From NCBI GenBank assembly GCA_034675505.1, contig JAUCDD010000033.1, forward strand, positions 14,275-78,274: DNA of 64,000 nucleotides, in the 5' to 3' direction. Below, in pieces: positions 9,251 through 19,057 of the stretch; the first letter of the stretch is position 1; every line of letters starts with the position of its first letter. The notes beneath the pieces were generated by a model, which worked only from the letters and a program-made list of their open reading frames with translations, was not told where the DNA came from and made no database searches. The translations under genes and the position numbers were made by a program. The stretch comes from Melaminivora sp034675505 (GTDB taxonomy: Bacteria; Pseudomonadota; Gammaproteobacteria; Burkholderiales; Burkholderiaceae_C).

Positions 9251-10519
9251 CTACGCGGGGGCGCCCAGGCTGTCGGCCCAGGTCAGCGCCTGCAGGTGCG
9301 CCCAGTTGACCTGGCGGTTGGACAGGTGCAGCGCCTCGGCGGCGCGCGCGAAGGCCGCGTCGTCGCCGCTCTCGCAAGCGCGCGTCAGCTCCAGGAAGGG
9401 CGCGAACACGCCCTGGTCGTGCAGCACCGCATCGACCACCGACTGGGGCAGCGAGACCGTCTCCAGCGCGTTGGCCAGGGGCACGCCCAGCATGGTATCG
9501 AGCAGCGAGAACACGCCGACCACGAAGGCGTTGTCGCAGTCCTCGGGCGAGAGCAGCTCGGCGGCCAGCAGCTCCATCAGGCGCCCGCGCACCACGGCGG
9601 TCTGGCCCACGGCGGGGGGCGAGCCGGTGTTGCGCGAGGTGGTCAGCAGCAGCGCGGCCCAGCGAAACAGCTTGTTCAGCCCCAGGATCATGACCGCATG
9701 GCGGAACGAGGTGATCTCGCACGACAGGCCGAAGCCCGACGAATTGATGAAGCGCAGCAGGTTGAACGACAGCGTCGGGTCTTTCTTGAGCAGCTCCTCG
9801 ATCTCGCTCACCGAGGCCTGCTTGCGCACCATGTTGATGAGCTGCAGGATGGTGGCCTGCGCCGGGCGGATGGTCTGCGCCTTGACCAGCGTGGGCTGCG
9901 CGAACCAGTAGCCCTGGAACAGCTTCACGCCCAGGCCGGCCATGCGCTCGTACTGCTCGGCCGTCTCCACCTTCTCGGCCAGCAGCCGGGCCTGGGTGTT
10001 GGCGCGGGCGAATTTCACCAGCGGCTCGGACAGCTCGGGCCGGAAGGCCTGCAGGTCCAGCTTGATGAAGGCCGCCTGCGGCAGCCAGCTGGCGTAGGCG
10101 CGGCGCAGCACCTCCTGGTTGAAGGCCAGGCGGAAGCCGCGCGCACGCAAGGCCTGCAGCGTGGGCAGGTACTCGGCGATCTGCTCGGGCGTGGCGCTGG
10201 TGCCCAGGATGGGCACCTCCAGCACCACCTTCTCGGGGTGGATCAGCTCCAGGTGCGCGCCGGCCAGGCTGGCGTGGGTGCAGTTGATGAACACCGTCGC
10301 CCTGCCCACCAGGTGCTCGGAGCCGGCGTAGGACAGGGCATTGAACAGCAGCGCCGCATCGCTGGCGGCGGTGTGCGCGTCGCTGGCGACGGAGCGGTCG
10401 AACAGCTCGTAGCCGTACACGGCGCGCTGCTCGTCCAGGATGGCCTGGCGGGCGATGATGACCAGCTGGTCGGCATCGGCTGCGGGCGTGGAGCAGGAAT
10501 CGGGCGGGGCTTGGGTCAT
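9251..10519 (-). CDS. EAL-HDOD signalling protein (paralogue A)
   Basis: 422-aa cytoplasmic protein with an N-terminal degenerate EAL domain (about 20-215) and a C-terminal HDOD domain (about 215-410), the YuxH/CdgJ-like architecture. EAL traces remain: IARQAILDEQRAVYGYELFDRS, LEVPILG, FIKLDL and LLAEKVET. The metal-binding DDFG-type motif is not recognisable (LAFNQEVLRR instead), so phosphodiesterase activity is unlikely. HDOD sequence includes DPTLSFNLLRFINSSGFG and LNKLFRWAALLLTTS. ATG at 10519. Arranged head-to-tail with a close paralogue 53 bp upstream; probably a co-transcribed pair. Roles in this family include motility and surface behaviour; the exact output here is unknown. Confidence 0.85.
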   Translation of the reverse strand: MTQAPPDSCSTPAADADQLVIIARQAILDEQRAVYGYELFDRSVASDAHTAASDAALLFNALSYAGSEHLVGRATVFINCTHASLAGAHLELIHPEKVVLEVPILGTSATPEQIAEYLPTLQALRARGFRLAFNQEVLRRAYASWLPQAAFIKLDLQAFRPELSEPLVKFARANTQARLLAEKVETAEQYERMAGLGVKLFQGYWFAQPTLVKAQTIRPAQATILQLINMVRKQASVSEIEELLKKDPTLSFNLLRFINSSGFGLSCEITSFRHAVMILGLNKLFRWAALLLTTSRNTGSPPAVGQTAVVRGRLMELLAAELLSPEDCDNAFVVGVFSLLDTMLGVPLANALETVSLPQSVVDAVLHDQGVFAPFLELTRACESGDDAAFARAAEALHLSNRQVNWAHLQALTWADSLGAPA

Positions 10520-10572
10520 GGCGGGGGGCGGTCGTGGCGTGTGCGAAAGGAAAGCGGGTGCCGGGTGCAGCC

Positions 10573-11844
10573 TCAGGCGCCGACGGTGCCGGCCCAGGCG
10601 AGGGCCTGCAGGTGCGCGGCGTTGACCTGCGCCGCATCCAGCCCCAGCGCCTGCGCCGCCCGGCCGAAGGCCGCGGGGTCGGCGCTTTCGCAGGCCTGGG
10701 CCAGCGCCAGCAGCTGGCTGTGCGGGCCGCGCTGGTGCAGCAGGGCCTCGGTGGCCGTGGCCGGCAGGGCCAGCAGCGCCAGGGCATCGGCCAGCGGCAG
10801 GCCCAGCATCTGGTCGAGCATGGAAAACAGCCCGACCACGAAGGCCTCGTCGGCGTCGGCGGTGCCGGCGGGCAGGCGCAGCGCCAGCAGCTCCATCAGG
10901 CGCGCGCGCACCACGGCGGTCTGGCCCACGGCGGGCGGCGTGCCGGCGCTGCGCACCGCCGTCAGCAGCAGCGCCGCCCAGCGGAACAGCTTCTTGAGCC
11001 CCAGCAGCATCACCGCCTGGCGCAGCGAGGTGACCTCGCACGCCGCCCCCAGCCCGGCGGCGTTGATCAGCCGCAGCAGGTTGAACGACAGGCTGGCGTC
11101 CTTCTTGAGCACGCCTTCGATGGTGTCCACGTCGGCGCGGCTGCGCACCACGTTCAGCAGCTGCATGGTGGTGGCCTGCGAGGGGGCCAGCACGCGCGCC
11201 TGCACCAGGGTGGGCCGCGCGAACCAGAAGCCCTGGAACAGCTGTACGCCCAGCGACGCCACCATGTCGTATTGCTGCGCGGTCTCGATCTTCTCGGCGA
11301 TCAGCTCGGCGCGGCTGTGGCGCCCGGCGTACTTGACCAGCACCGACAGCTGGTCGGGCGCCAGCACCGACAGGTCCAGCTTGATGTAGTCGGCCAGCGG
11401 CAGCCAGGGCGCATAGGCCGATTCCAGCACCGTGTGGTTGAACGCCAGGTTGAAGCCCCGGCTGCGCAGCGCCTGCAGGATGGGCAGGCGCGCCGTCACC
11501 TCGTCGCTGGCGGCGTGGCCCAGGGGCGCGACCTCCAGCACTACCTTGTCGGGCTGCACCAGGTCCAGGTGGCCGCCGGTCAGGCTCTCGTGGGTGCAGT
11601 TGACGAACAGCAGCGTGCTGCCCACCAGTTCGTCGGCGCCGGCGTGCGACAGCGCCGTGAACACCATGATCACGTCGCTGGCCGCCGTGTGGTGCGTGCG
11701 CGAGCGGTTGAACAGCTCGTAGCCCACCACGACCTGCTGGCCATTCATGATGGCCTGGCGCGCGATCATGGCGCCGGTGCTGGAGGGAAGGGGTGGAGAC
11801 GACATGGCAAGGGGGGCAGGGGCGGCAGGGACGGTCTCATGCAT
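10573..11844 (-). CDS. EAL-HDOD signalling protein (paralogue B)
   Basis: 423-aa paralogue of the gene just downstream, with the same domain order and near-identical spacing of motifs: MIARQAIMNGQQVVVGYELFNRS, FVNCTHESLTGGHLDL, YIKLDLSVL, IAEKIET, then HDOD with DASLSFNLLRLINAAGLG and LKKLFRWAALLLTAV. As in paralogue A, the catalytic EAL acidic cluster is degraded (LAFNHTVLES). Start ATG at 11844, with a further internal ATG 13 codons on. Divergence between the two copies is highest at both ends, so the duplication is old rather than recent (inference). Confidence 0.85.
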   Translation of the reverse strand: MHETVPAAPAPLAMSSPPLPSSTGAMIARQAIMNGQQVVVGYELFNRSRTHHTAASDVIMVFTALSHAGADELVGSTLLFVNCTHESLTGGHLDLVQPDKVVLEVAPLGHAASDEVTARLPILQALRSRGFNLAFNHTVLESAYAPWLPLADYIKLDLSVLAPDQLSVLVKYAGRHSRAELIAEKIETAQQYDMVASLGVQLFQGFWFARPTLVQARVLAPSQATTMQLLNVVRSRADVDTIEGVLKKDASLSFNLLRLINAAGLGAACEVTSLRQAVMLLGLKKLFRWAALLLTAVRSAGTPPAVGQTAVVRARLMELLALRLPAGTADADEAFVVGLFSMLDQMLGLPLADALALLALPATATEALLHQRGPHSQLLALAQACESADPAAFGRAAQALGLDAAQVNAAHLQALAWAGTVGA

Positions 11845-11877
11845 TGTAGGCAGCCCCCGGCGCCGCCCCGGGCAAGG

Positions 11878-12678
11878 TCAGCCGTGCTCCAGCCAGTCCA
11901 GCTCGGCCTGCGAGAAGCCCGCCGCGCGGCGCGCCTGTGCGTTCAGCGGCGGCCGCGGCCGCGGCGCCTCGTAGCGCTGCGCCAGCGCGGCGTAGTGCGC
12001 CACCGGCTCCAGGCCGCGCTGCTCGCACAGCCAGCGAAACCAGTGGTTGCCGATGGCGACGTGGCCGATCTCCTCGCGCAGGATGATGTCCAGGATGGCC
12101 ACGGCGGCCAGTGCGTCGGGCGTGCCCACGCCGCGCAGCTTGTGCTGGATCAGCGGCGTGGCGTCCAGCCCGCGCGCTTCCAGCGTGCGCGGCACCAGCG
12201 CCATGCGGGCGGTGATGTCGTGGGCCGTCTTCTCGCACATGCTCCACAGGCCCTGGTGCGCGGGGAAGTCGCCGTAGTCGTGGCCCAGGTGGGCGCGCAG
12301 GTGCTCGCGCAGCAGGCGAAAGTGCCGGGCTTCCTCGGCCGCCACCTGCAGCCAGTCCAGGTAGAACTGGCGCGGCATGCCGGCAAAGCGCCAGATGGCG
12401 TCCAGCGCCAGGTTGATGGCGTTGAACTCGATGTGGGCGATGGCATGGACCAGCGCGGCGCGCCCGCCCGGCGTGGCCGGCGAGCGGCGCGCCACGGCGG
12501 TGTGGGCCAGCAGGGGCGGGCGCGCAGGGTGGCCGGGCAGGGCCTGCGTGGCCTCGAGCGAGGCCTCGCAGGCTATTGAAATGCTAGCTGCCCGTGCTTG
12601 CAGATCAAGGGCAAGGGCCGATTTTTCTTCCGGATCGGCCAGCTGCAGGGCATGCAGGGCGGTTTGGCGAAGCTCCAT
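11878..12678 (-). CDS. DUF455 ferritin-like protein
   Basis: 266-aa protein of the DUF455 family, which has a ferritin-like four-helix fold. Candidate metal ligands are visible: AIAHIEFNAINLALD, VAAEEARHFRLLREHL, and REEIGHVAIGNHWF, the ExxH-type pairs expected for a di-iron site. No enzymatic function has been established for the family that I can state with confidence. Residues about 16-36 (LDLQARAASISIACE region) are encoded by a dispersed-repeat copy, so the N-terminal helix is partly repeat-derived. Start ATG at 12678 lies 4 bases from the palindrome TACAATTGTA used as promoter for the divergent gene. Confidence 0.85.
   Translation of the reverse strand: MELRQTALHALQLADPEEKSALALDLQARAASISIACEASLEATQALPGHPARPPLLAHTAVARRSPATPGGRAALVHAIAHIEFNAINLALDAIWRFAGMPRQFYLDWLQVAAEEARHFRLLREHLRAHLGHDYGDFPAHQGLWSMCEKTAHDITARMALVPRTLEARGLDATPLIQHKLRGVGTPDALAAVAILDIILREEIGHVAIGNHWFRWLCEQRGLEPVAHYAALAQRYEAPRPRPPLNAQARRAAGFSQAELDWLEHG
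12572..12631 (+). repeat. dispersed repeat copy 4, inside the DUF455 gene
   Basis: TTGAAATGCTAGCTGCCCG, then CTTGCAGATCAAGGGCAAGG and GGCCGATTTTTCTT. It lies in the N-terminal codons of the minus-strand gene and keeps that frame open. Confidence 0.65.
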
Positions 12679-12681
12679 CCC

Positions 12682-12687
12682 TACAAT
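12682..12687 (+). promoter_or_regulatory. candidate -10 element of the gamma carbonic anhydrase gene
   Basis: TACAAT is part of the palindrome TACAATTGTA (12682-12691) in the 50-bp divergent spacer. It gives a leader of about 35 bases before the ATG at 12729. The palindrome could also serve the minus-strand gene, but its start codon would then be almost at +1. Confidence 0.4.
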
Positions 12688-12728
12688 TGTATTTTTTGCC
12701 GCACGGGCACCAGGAAAGGCAGCACTCC

Positions 12729-13253
12729 ATGGCGATTTATGAACTCGACGGCGTGGCCCCGCAGCTGGCCCAGGGCGCCTGGGTGGCCGACAGCGCCCAG
12801 GTCATGGGCCAGGTGCGCCTGGCCGAGGACGCCAGCGTCTGGTTTGGCGCGGTGCTGCGCGGCGATTGCGAGAGCATCACCATCGGCGCCGGCTCCAACG
12901 TCCAGGACGCGAGCGTGCTGCACGCCGACTTCGGCCAGCCGCTGGTCGTCGGGCGCCACGTCACCATCGGCCACCAGGTCATGCTGCACGGCTGCACCAT
13001 AGGCGACGAGTCGCTGATCGGCATCGGCGCCGTGGTCTTGAATGGCGCGCGCATCGGCCGCAATTGCCTAGTGGGCGCCGGCGCGCTGGTCACCGAGGGC
13101 AAGGAGTTCCCCGACGGCTCGATGATCCTGGGCAGCCCGGCCAAGGCCGTGCGCCAGCTCACGCCCGAGCAGATCGAGGGCCTGCGCCAGAGCGCCCGGC
13201 ATTACATCGACAACGCGCGCCGCTTCAAGGCCGGCCTGCGCCAGGTTGGCTGA
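12729..13253 (+). CDS. gamma-class carbonic anhydrase-like protein
   Basis: 174-aa left-handed beta-helix protein of the gamma-CA/PaaY/YrdA group. The hexapeptide repeat pattern runs from residue 12 to about 145. The three zinc-binding histidines are present: ASVLHADFGQ, VTIGHQVMLHGC (two). Arg and Gln positions around VLRGDC and NVQDAS also match active gamma carbonic anhydrases. Reversible hydration of CO2 is therefore possible, but many members have no measured activity. AGGAAAGGCAGC precedes the ATG. Followed by hslO 41 bases on. Confidence 0.88.
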   Translation: MAIYELDGVAPQLAQGAWVADSAQVMGQVRLAEDASVWFGAVLRGDCESITIGAGSNVQDASVLHADFGQPLVVGRHVTIGHQVMLHGCTIGDESLIGIGAVVLNGARIGRNCLVGAGALVTEGKEFPDGSMILGSPAKAVRQLTPEQIEGLRQSARHYIDNARRFKAGLRQVG

Positions 13254-13294
13254 GGCGCGGCCAGCGGCGGGTCCACAAAAAGAGATTCCAAGAC

Positions 13295-14278
13295 GTGTCC
13301 GAACTGCACAAATTCCTGTTTGACGGCCTGCCCGTGCGCGGCGCCATCGTGCGCCTGACCGGCGCCTGGACCGAACTGCTCGCCCGGCGCGCCGGCAACA
13401 GCGAAACCGGCGCCTACCCGGCCCCGGTGGCCGAGCTGCTGGGCGAGATGGCGGCGGCCGGCGTGCTGATGCAATCGCACATCAAGTTCAACGGCGCGCT
13501 GATCCTGCAGGTGTTCGGCGACGGGCCGGTGAAGCTGGCGGTGGCCGAGGTGCGCTCGGACCTGGGGCTGCGCGCCACCGCCACCATCCACGGCGCGGTG
13601 CCCGACGGCGCCCGCCTGCCCGAGCTGGTCAACGTCGGCGGCCTGGGCCGCTGCGCCATCACGCTGGACCCGCAGGACCGCCTGCCCGGCCAGCAGCCCT
13701 ACCAGGGCGTGGTGCCGCTCAATGACGTGCATGGCGACAGCCTGCCGCAGCTGTCGCAGGTGTTGATGCAGTACATGCGCCAGTCCGAGCAGCTGGACGC
13801 CACGCTGGTGCTGGCCGCCGACGGCCAGGTGGCCGCGGGCCTGCTGATCCAGCGCATGCCGGTGCAGGGCCAGGGCAACCTGGCGCGCGGCGTGGCGCCG
13901 GACGAGCTGCAGGCGCAGCACGACGAGGACTACCAGCGCATCGCCACCCTGGCCGCCAGCCTGACGCGCGAGGAGCTGCTGTCGCTGGACGTGCTCACCA
14001 TCCTGCACCGCCTGTTCTGGGAGGAGCGGCTGCTGCGCTTCGAGCCGCAGCAAGGCGCCGCCGGGCCGCGTTTTTCCTGCACCTGCTCGCGCGAGCGCGT
14101 GGCCGCCATGCTGCGCAGCCTGGGCCAGGGCGAGGTGCAGTCCATCCTGGACGAGCGCGGCGAGGTCGAGGTGGGCTGCGACTTTTGCGGCCGCCAGTAC
14201 CACTTCGACAAGGTGGACGCTGCCCAGCTGTTCACCGAGCCGGGCAAGCAGCCGCCCGTGCCGCCGGGCGTGCAATAG
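13295..14278 (+). CDS. hslO: Hsp33 redox-regulated chaperonin
   Basis: Cytoplasmic holdase chaperone activated by oxidative unfolding. The 327-aa protein has the Hsp33 N-terminal domain (LHKFLFDGLPVRGAIVRLTG) and the C-terminal zinc centre with four cysteines, CTC in RFSCTCSRERV and CDFC in VGCDFCGRQYHF. GTG at 13295 is the start: it follows an AGAG and directly precedes the conserved SELHKFLF. The long linker region TLAASLTREELLSLDVLTIL is the redox-sensing segment. No operon partner is obvious. Confidence 0.95.
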   Translation: MSELHKFLFDGLPVRGAIVRLTGAWTELLARRAGNSETGAYPAPVAELLGEMAAAGVLMQSHIKFNGALILQVFGDGPVKLAVAEVRSDLGLRATATIHGAVPDGARLPELVNVGGLGRCAITLDPQDRLPGQQPYQGVVPLNDVHGDSLPQLSQVLMQYMRQSEQLDATLVLAADGQVAAGLLIQRMPVQGQGNLARGVAPDELQAQHDEDYQRIATLAASLTREELLSLDVLTILHRLFWEERLLRFEPQQGAAGPRFSCTCSRERVAAMLRSLGQGEVQSILDERGEVEVGCDFCGRQYHFDKVDAAQLFTEPGKQPPVPPGVQ

Positions 14279-14301
14279 GCGCAAAAAAGGCGCCCGAAGC
14301 G

Positions 14302-14370
14302 CCAAAAAGGGTCAAAAGCGCCTGTTGCCGGCGCCTGCCCACGGGAGTTTGCTATGTTTAGCGTAGCAAC
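14302..14370 (-). repeat. dispersed repeat copy 5, between hslO and ftsB
   Basis: Read on the minus strand it has CGTAGCAACGC-like and TAGCAAACTCCCG blocks, then GCAGGCGCCGGCAACAGG and GCTTTTGACCCTTTTT, matching the family order. It fills the spacer between convergent hslO and ftsB and could also act as a terminator hairpin region. Confidence 0.6.
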
Positions 14371-14381
14371 GCCGGCCGCCG

Positions 14382-14666
14382 TCAGCGCCGCGCCGGCGTG
14401 ACCTGCACGTAGATCTCGCCCGGCCGCACCATGCCCAGCTCGCTGCGGGCGCGGTCTTCCACCATCTCCAGGCCGTCGCGCAGGTCCTGCACCTCGGCGG
14501 CCAGGCGCTCGTTGGCCTGGCGCGCCCGGGCGTTGGCCGCCTGCTGCTCGGCCAGCTGCTGGCGCATCTCGCGCACCTGGCCGATGCTGCCGCGCCCGCT
14601 CCACAGCTGCGCATGGATGCCCACGAGCAGCAGCAACAGCAGGAGTGCGACGGTGCGCGTGCCCAT
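14382..14666 (-). CDS. ftsB: cell division protein FtsB
   Basis: Bitopic divisome protein that forms the FtsQLB complex. The 94-aa product begins with a short cytoplasmic tail and one membrane segment (VALLLLLLLVGIHAQLW). A leucine-zipper-like coiled coil follows (REMRQQLAEQQAANARAR to DLRDGLEMVEDRAR), and then the conserved ELGMVRPGEIYVQV end typical of FtsB. Downstream of eno in the same direction, the standard eno-ftsB order. Confidence 0.93.
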   Translation of the reverse strand: MGTRTVALLLLLLLVGIHAQLWSGRGSIGQVREMRQQLAEQQAANARARQANERLAAEVQDLRDGLEMVEDRARSELGMVRPGEIYVQVTPARR

Positions 14667-14719
14667 GGCGGTGCGGGGTGGACGATGGGGGGCTCGGCAG
14701 GCGGGTCGGCAGGCAGGCT

Positions 14720-16006
<1,287 letters not shown>

Positions 16007-16067
16007 GGGGGTCCTCTTCTTGCAGGAAAGTGGGGGTTCGTCATGCGGCCGCTGCCTGCGGCCCACG

Positions 16068-16126
16068 TGGGTCAAATGGGCACCTGGCCGGCATGCACGG
16101 CCGGCCGGGCGCTATCAAAAAATGAT
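16068..16126 (-). repeat. dispersed repeat copy 6, between eno and the DUF1330 gene
   Basis: On the minus strand: TTTTTTGATAGCGC, CATGCCGGCCAGG and GCCCATTTGACCCAC, in family order. It sits at the 3' end of the DUF1330 gene and upstream of eno. Confidence 0.65.
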
Positions 16127-16128
16127 GG

Positions 16129-16419
16129 TCAGACGCCCTCGACGCACACCAGGCGCATGATGGCCGCGCCCTCGCGCGCGCTGCGCGCGCGGCCGTACTC
16201 GGGCGAGTGGTAGAAGGCCTTGGCCGCCTCGAAGCTGGGAAAGCGCGCGACCACCACGCGCTCGGGCGTCCAGTCGCCTTCCATCACCTCCACCTGGCCG
16301 CCGCGCACGCAGATCTCGGCGCCATGGGCCTGGAACGCGGCCGTGGACCACTTGCGGTACTCGTCGTACTGCTCGGGGTTGGTGACGCGCACGTTGGCGA
16401 TGAGGTATCCGCTGGGCAT
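16129..16419 (-). CDS. DUF1330 family protein
   Basis: 96-aa protein with the ferredoxin-like dimeric alpha/beta-barrel fold of DUF1330: MPSGYLIANVRVTNPEQYDEY, then VRGGQVEVMEGDW and RVVVARFPSFEAAKAFYHSPEY. Function unknown; the fold is shared with small monooxygenases and ligand-binding proteins. The ATG at 16419 is preferred because it gives the family's usual length. It stands between kdsA (4 bases after the kdsA stop) and eno and is probably co-transcribed with them. Confidence 0.88.
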   Translation of the reverse strand: MPSGYLIANVRVTNPEQYDEYRKWSTAAFQAHGAEICVRGGQVEVMEGDWTPERVVVARFPSFEAAKAFYHSPEYGRARSAREGAAIMRLVCVEGV

Positions 16420-16423
16420 GGGA

Positions 16424-17282
16424 TCAGGCTCCAAAGTTGTTTTCGAGAAAGCCGTTTTTCTTGGTGACCCGGTCGAGCGCCACCAGCGTCTCCAGCAGCG
16501 CGCGCATGTGCTTGAGGGGCACGGCGTTGGGGCCGTCGGACAGCGCGTTGCACGGGTCGGGGTGCGTCTCCATGAACACGCCCGCCACGCCCACCGCCAC
16601 TGCGGCGCGCGCCAGTGGCGGCACCATCTCGCGCATGCCGCCGCTGGTCGCGCCCTGGCCGCCGGGCAGCTGCACGCTGTGCGTGGCGTCATAGACCACG
16701 GGCGCGCCGCTGCCCCGCATGATGGCCAGGCTGCGCATGTCGCTGACCAGGTTGTTGTAGCCGAAGCTGGCGCCGCGCTCGCAGGCCATGAAGTTGTCCT
16801 CGGGCAGGCCCGCCTCGCGCGCGGCGGCGCGGGCCTTGTCGATCACGTTCTTCATGTCGTGGGGTGCGAGGAACTGGCCCTTCTTGATGTTCACCGGCCG
16901 GCCCGACTGCGCCACCGCGCGGATGAAGTCCGTCTGGCGGCACAGGAAGGCCGGCGTCTGCAGCACGTCCACTACCGATGCCACGTGGGGCACCTCGGCC
17001 TCGGTGTGCACGTCGGTCAGCAGCGGCACGCCCAGCTCCCGCTTCACCTTGGCCAGGATCTCCAGGCCGCGCTCCATGCCCGGGCCGCGAAAAGCTCGCT
17101 CCCGAGCTGCGGTTGGCCTTGTCGAAGCTGCTCTTGAAGATGAAGGGGATGCCCAGGCTGGCGGTGATCTCCTTGAGCTGGCCGGCCACGTCCAGCTGCA
17201 GCTGCTCGCTCTCGACCACGCAGGGGCCGGCGATCAGGAAGAAGGGGTGCTCCAGGCCGACGGGGAAGCCGCACAGTTGCAT
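16424..17282 (-). pseudogene. kdsA: KDO-8-phosphate synthase, one-base frameshift
   Basis: Condenses arabinose-5-phosphate and PEP to 3-deoxy-D-manno-octulosonate 8-phosphate for lipopolysaccharide. Residues 1-62 read from ATG 17282 (MQLCGFPVGLEHPFFLIAGP, SSFDKANRSSGASF). The remainder reads in another frame from about 17085 (MERGLEILAKVKRELGVPLL, TDVHTEAEV, FLCRQTDFIRA, KGQFLAPHDM, FGYNNLVSDMRSL). The frame changes at a four-base run, AAAA at 17090-17093 on the plus strand; removing one base restores a complete ~285-aa KdsA with every motif intact. KdsA is normally essential for LPS, so a sequencing error is the simplest reading (inference). Confidence 0.9.
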
Positions 17283-17302
17283 GGTCGGGTCTTCCTTGTT
17301 GC

Positions 17303-18964
17303 TCAGGCGCTGGCGCCGGCGTGCTGCTGGTGCGCCACGGCGGCCTTGACGAAATCGTTGAACAGCGGGTGGCCGCTCCAGGGCGTGGACTTGAACTCGG
17401 GGTGGAACTGCACGCCCATGTACCAGGGGTGCACGTCCTGCGGCAGCTCGACGATCTCGGTCAGCTGCTCGCGCTGGGTCTGCGCCGAGATCACCAGGCC
17501 GGCCGCGCGCAGCCGCTCCAGGTAGCGCACGTTGGCCTCGTAGCGGTGGCGGTGGCGCTCGGTCACCGTGTCGCCGTAGATGCGGTGCGCGAGCGTGCCC
17601 GGCTGCACGTTGGAGGTCTGCGCGCCCAGGCGCATGGTGCCGCCCAGGTCGGAGGTCTCGTCGCGCGTCATGACGCGCCCGTCCTCGTTCTTCCACTCGG
17701 TGATCAGCGCGATCACCGGGTGCGGGCTGGCCGGGTCGAACTCGGTGGAGTTGGCGCTGGCAAGGTTCGCCACGTGGCGCGCGTACTCGATGGTGGCCAC
17801 CTGCATCCCCAGGCAGATGCCCAGGTAGGGGATGCGCTGCTCGCGCGCATAGCGGGCGGTGCTGATCTTGCCCTCGACCCCGCGCGAACCGAAGCCGCCC
17901 GGCACCAGGATGGCGTCGAAGCGCCCCAGCTGCACGGCGGCGTTGTCGTCGGTGATGGCCTCCGAGTCCATGTGCGTGATCTTCACGCGCACGTGGTTTT
18001 GCATGCCGGCGTGCTTGAGCGCCTCGTTGACCGACTTGTAGGCGTCCGACAGCTCGGCGTACTTGCCCACCATGGCGATGCTGATCTCGCCGCCCGGGTG
18101 CTCGCACTCGTGCACCAGGTCGTCCCAGCGCTTCAGGTTGGCCGGCGGCGTGTTCAGGCGCAGCTTGTCGCAGATCAGGCCGTCCAGGCCCTGCTCGTGC
18201 AGCATGCGCGGCACCTTGTAGATGGTGTCCACGTCCCACATGCTGATCACGCCCCACTCGGGCACGTTGGTGAACAGCGAGATCTTCTCGCGCTCGTCCT
18301 GCGGCACGGGCGTGAGCGCGCGGCACAGCAGCGCGTCGGGCTGGATGCCGATCTCGCGCAGCTTTTGCACCGTGTGCTGGGTGGGCTTGGTCTTCAGCTC
18401 GCCAGCGGCGGCGATCCAGGGCAGGTAGGTCAGGTGCACGAAGGCCGAGTTGTTCGGCCCGAGCTTGAGCGACAACTGGCGCACCGCCTCCAGGAAGGGC
18501 AGCGACTCGATGTCGCCCACGGTGCCGCCGACCTCGCAGATGGCCACGTCCACCGCGTCCGGACTGCCTATGCCGGCGCCGCGCCGGATGTACTCCTGGA
18601 TCTCGTTGGTGACGTGCGGGATGACCTGCACGGTCTTGCCCAGGTAGTCGCCGCGGCGCTCTTTCTCGAGCACCGACTGGTAGATGCGGCCGGTGGTGAA
18701 GTTGTTGGCCTGCTTCATGCGGGTTTCGATGAAGCGCTCGTAGTGGCCCAAGTCCAGGTCGGTCTCGGCGCCGTCGTCGGTCACGAACACCTCGCCATGC
18801 TGGAAAGGGCTCATGGTGCCCGGGTCCACGTTGATGTACGGGTCGAGCTTGATGAGGGTGACTTTGAGGCCGCGCGATTCGAGGATCGCGGCAAGGGAGG
18901 CGGAGGCGATTCCCTTGCCCAGGGAAGACACCACACCGCCGGTGACGAAGACGAATTTGGTCAT
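17303..18964 (-). CDS. pyrG: CTP synthase
   Basis: Amidates UTP to CTP using glutamine. The 553-aa protein starts at ATG 18964 with MTKFVFVTGGVVSSLGKGI, the amidoligase P-loop. The domain includes KLDPYINVDPGTMSPFQHGE and EVGGTVGDIESLPFLEA. The class I glutaminase domain carries the nucleophile in YLGICLGMQVA and the His/Glu pair in GVQFHPEFKSTPWSGHPLF. The stop lies 20 bases before the kdsA start, so the two form an operon. Diverges from coaBC across ~93 bp. Confidence 0.98.
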   Translation of the reverse strand: MTKFVFVTGGVVSSLGKGIASASLAAILESRGLKVTLIKLDPYINVDPGTMSPFQHGEVFVTDDGAETDLDLGHYERFIETRMKQANNFTTGRIYQSVLEKERRGDYLGKTVQVIPHVTNEIQEYIRRGAGIGSPDAVDVAICEVGGTVGDIESLPFLEAVRQLSLKLGPNNSAFVHLTYLPWIAAAGELKTKPTQHTVQKLREIGIQPDALLCRALTPVPQDEREKISLFTNVPEWGVISMWDVDTIYKVPRMLHEQGLDGLICDKLRLNTPPANLKRWDDLVHECEHPGGEISIAMVGKYAELSDAYKSVNEALKHAGMQNHVRVKITHMDSEAITDDNAAVQLGRFDAILVPGGFGSRGVEGKISTARYAREQRIPYLGICLGMQVATIEYARHVANLASANSTEFDPASPHPVIALITEWKNEDGRVMTRDETSDLGGTMRLGAQTSNVQPGTLAHRIYGDTVTERHRHRYEANVRYLERLRAAGLVISAQTQREQLTEIVELPQDVHPWYMGVQFHPEFKSTPWSGHPLFNDFVKAAVAHQQHAGASA

Positions 18965-19057
18965 GCCGTGATGGAGGTGGGAAATGGCGATTGTATCGGC
19001 TCCTCCCGGGCCGCCCCCCGGCCGCCCGGCGCGCGCGCTCTGCCAGAATCGCCCGCC

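Noticed and set aside
8834..11389. 851-codon plus-strand ORF over xerD and the EAL-HDOD genes
   Set aside because: Frame shadow: both covered strands have recognised proteins and this frame shows only low-complexity sequence.
10534..12579. 681-codon plus-strand ORF opposite the EAL-HDOD B and DUF455 genes
   Set aside because: Antisense shadow with Gln/Arg/His-rich composition.
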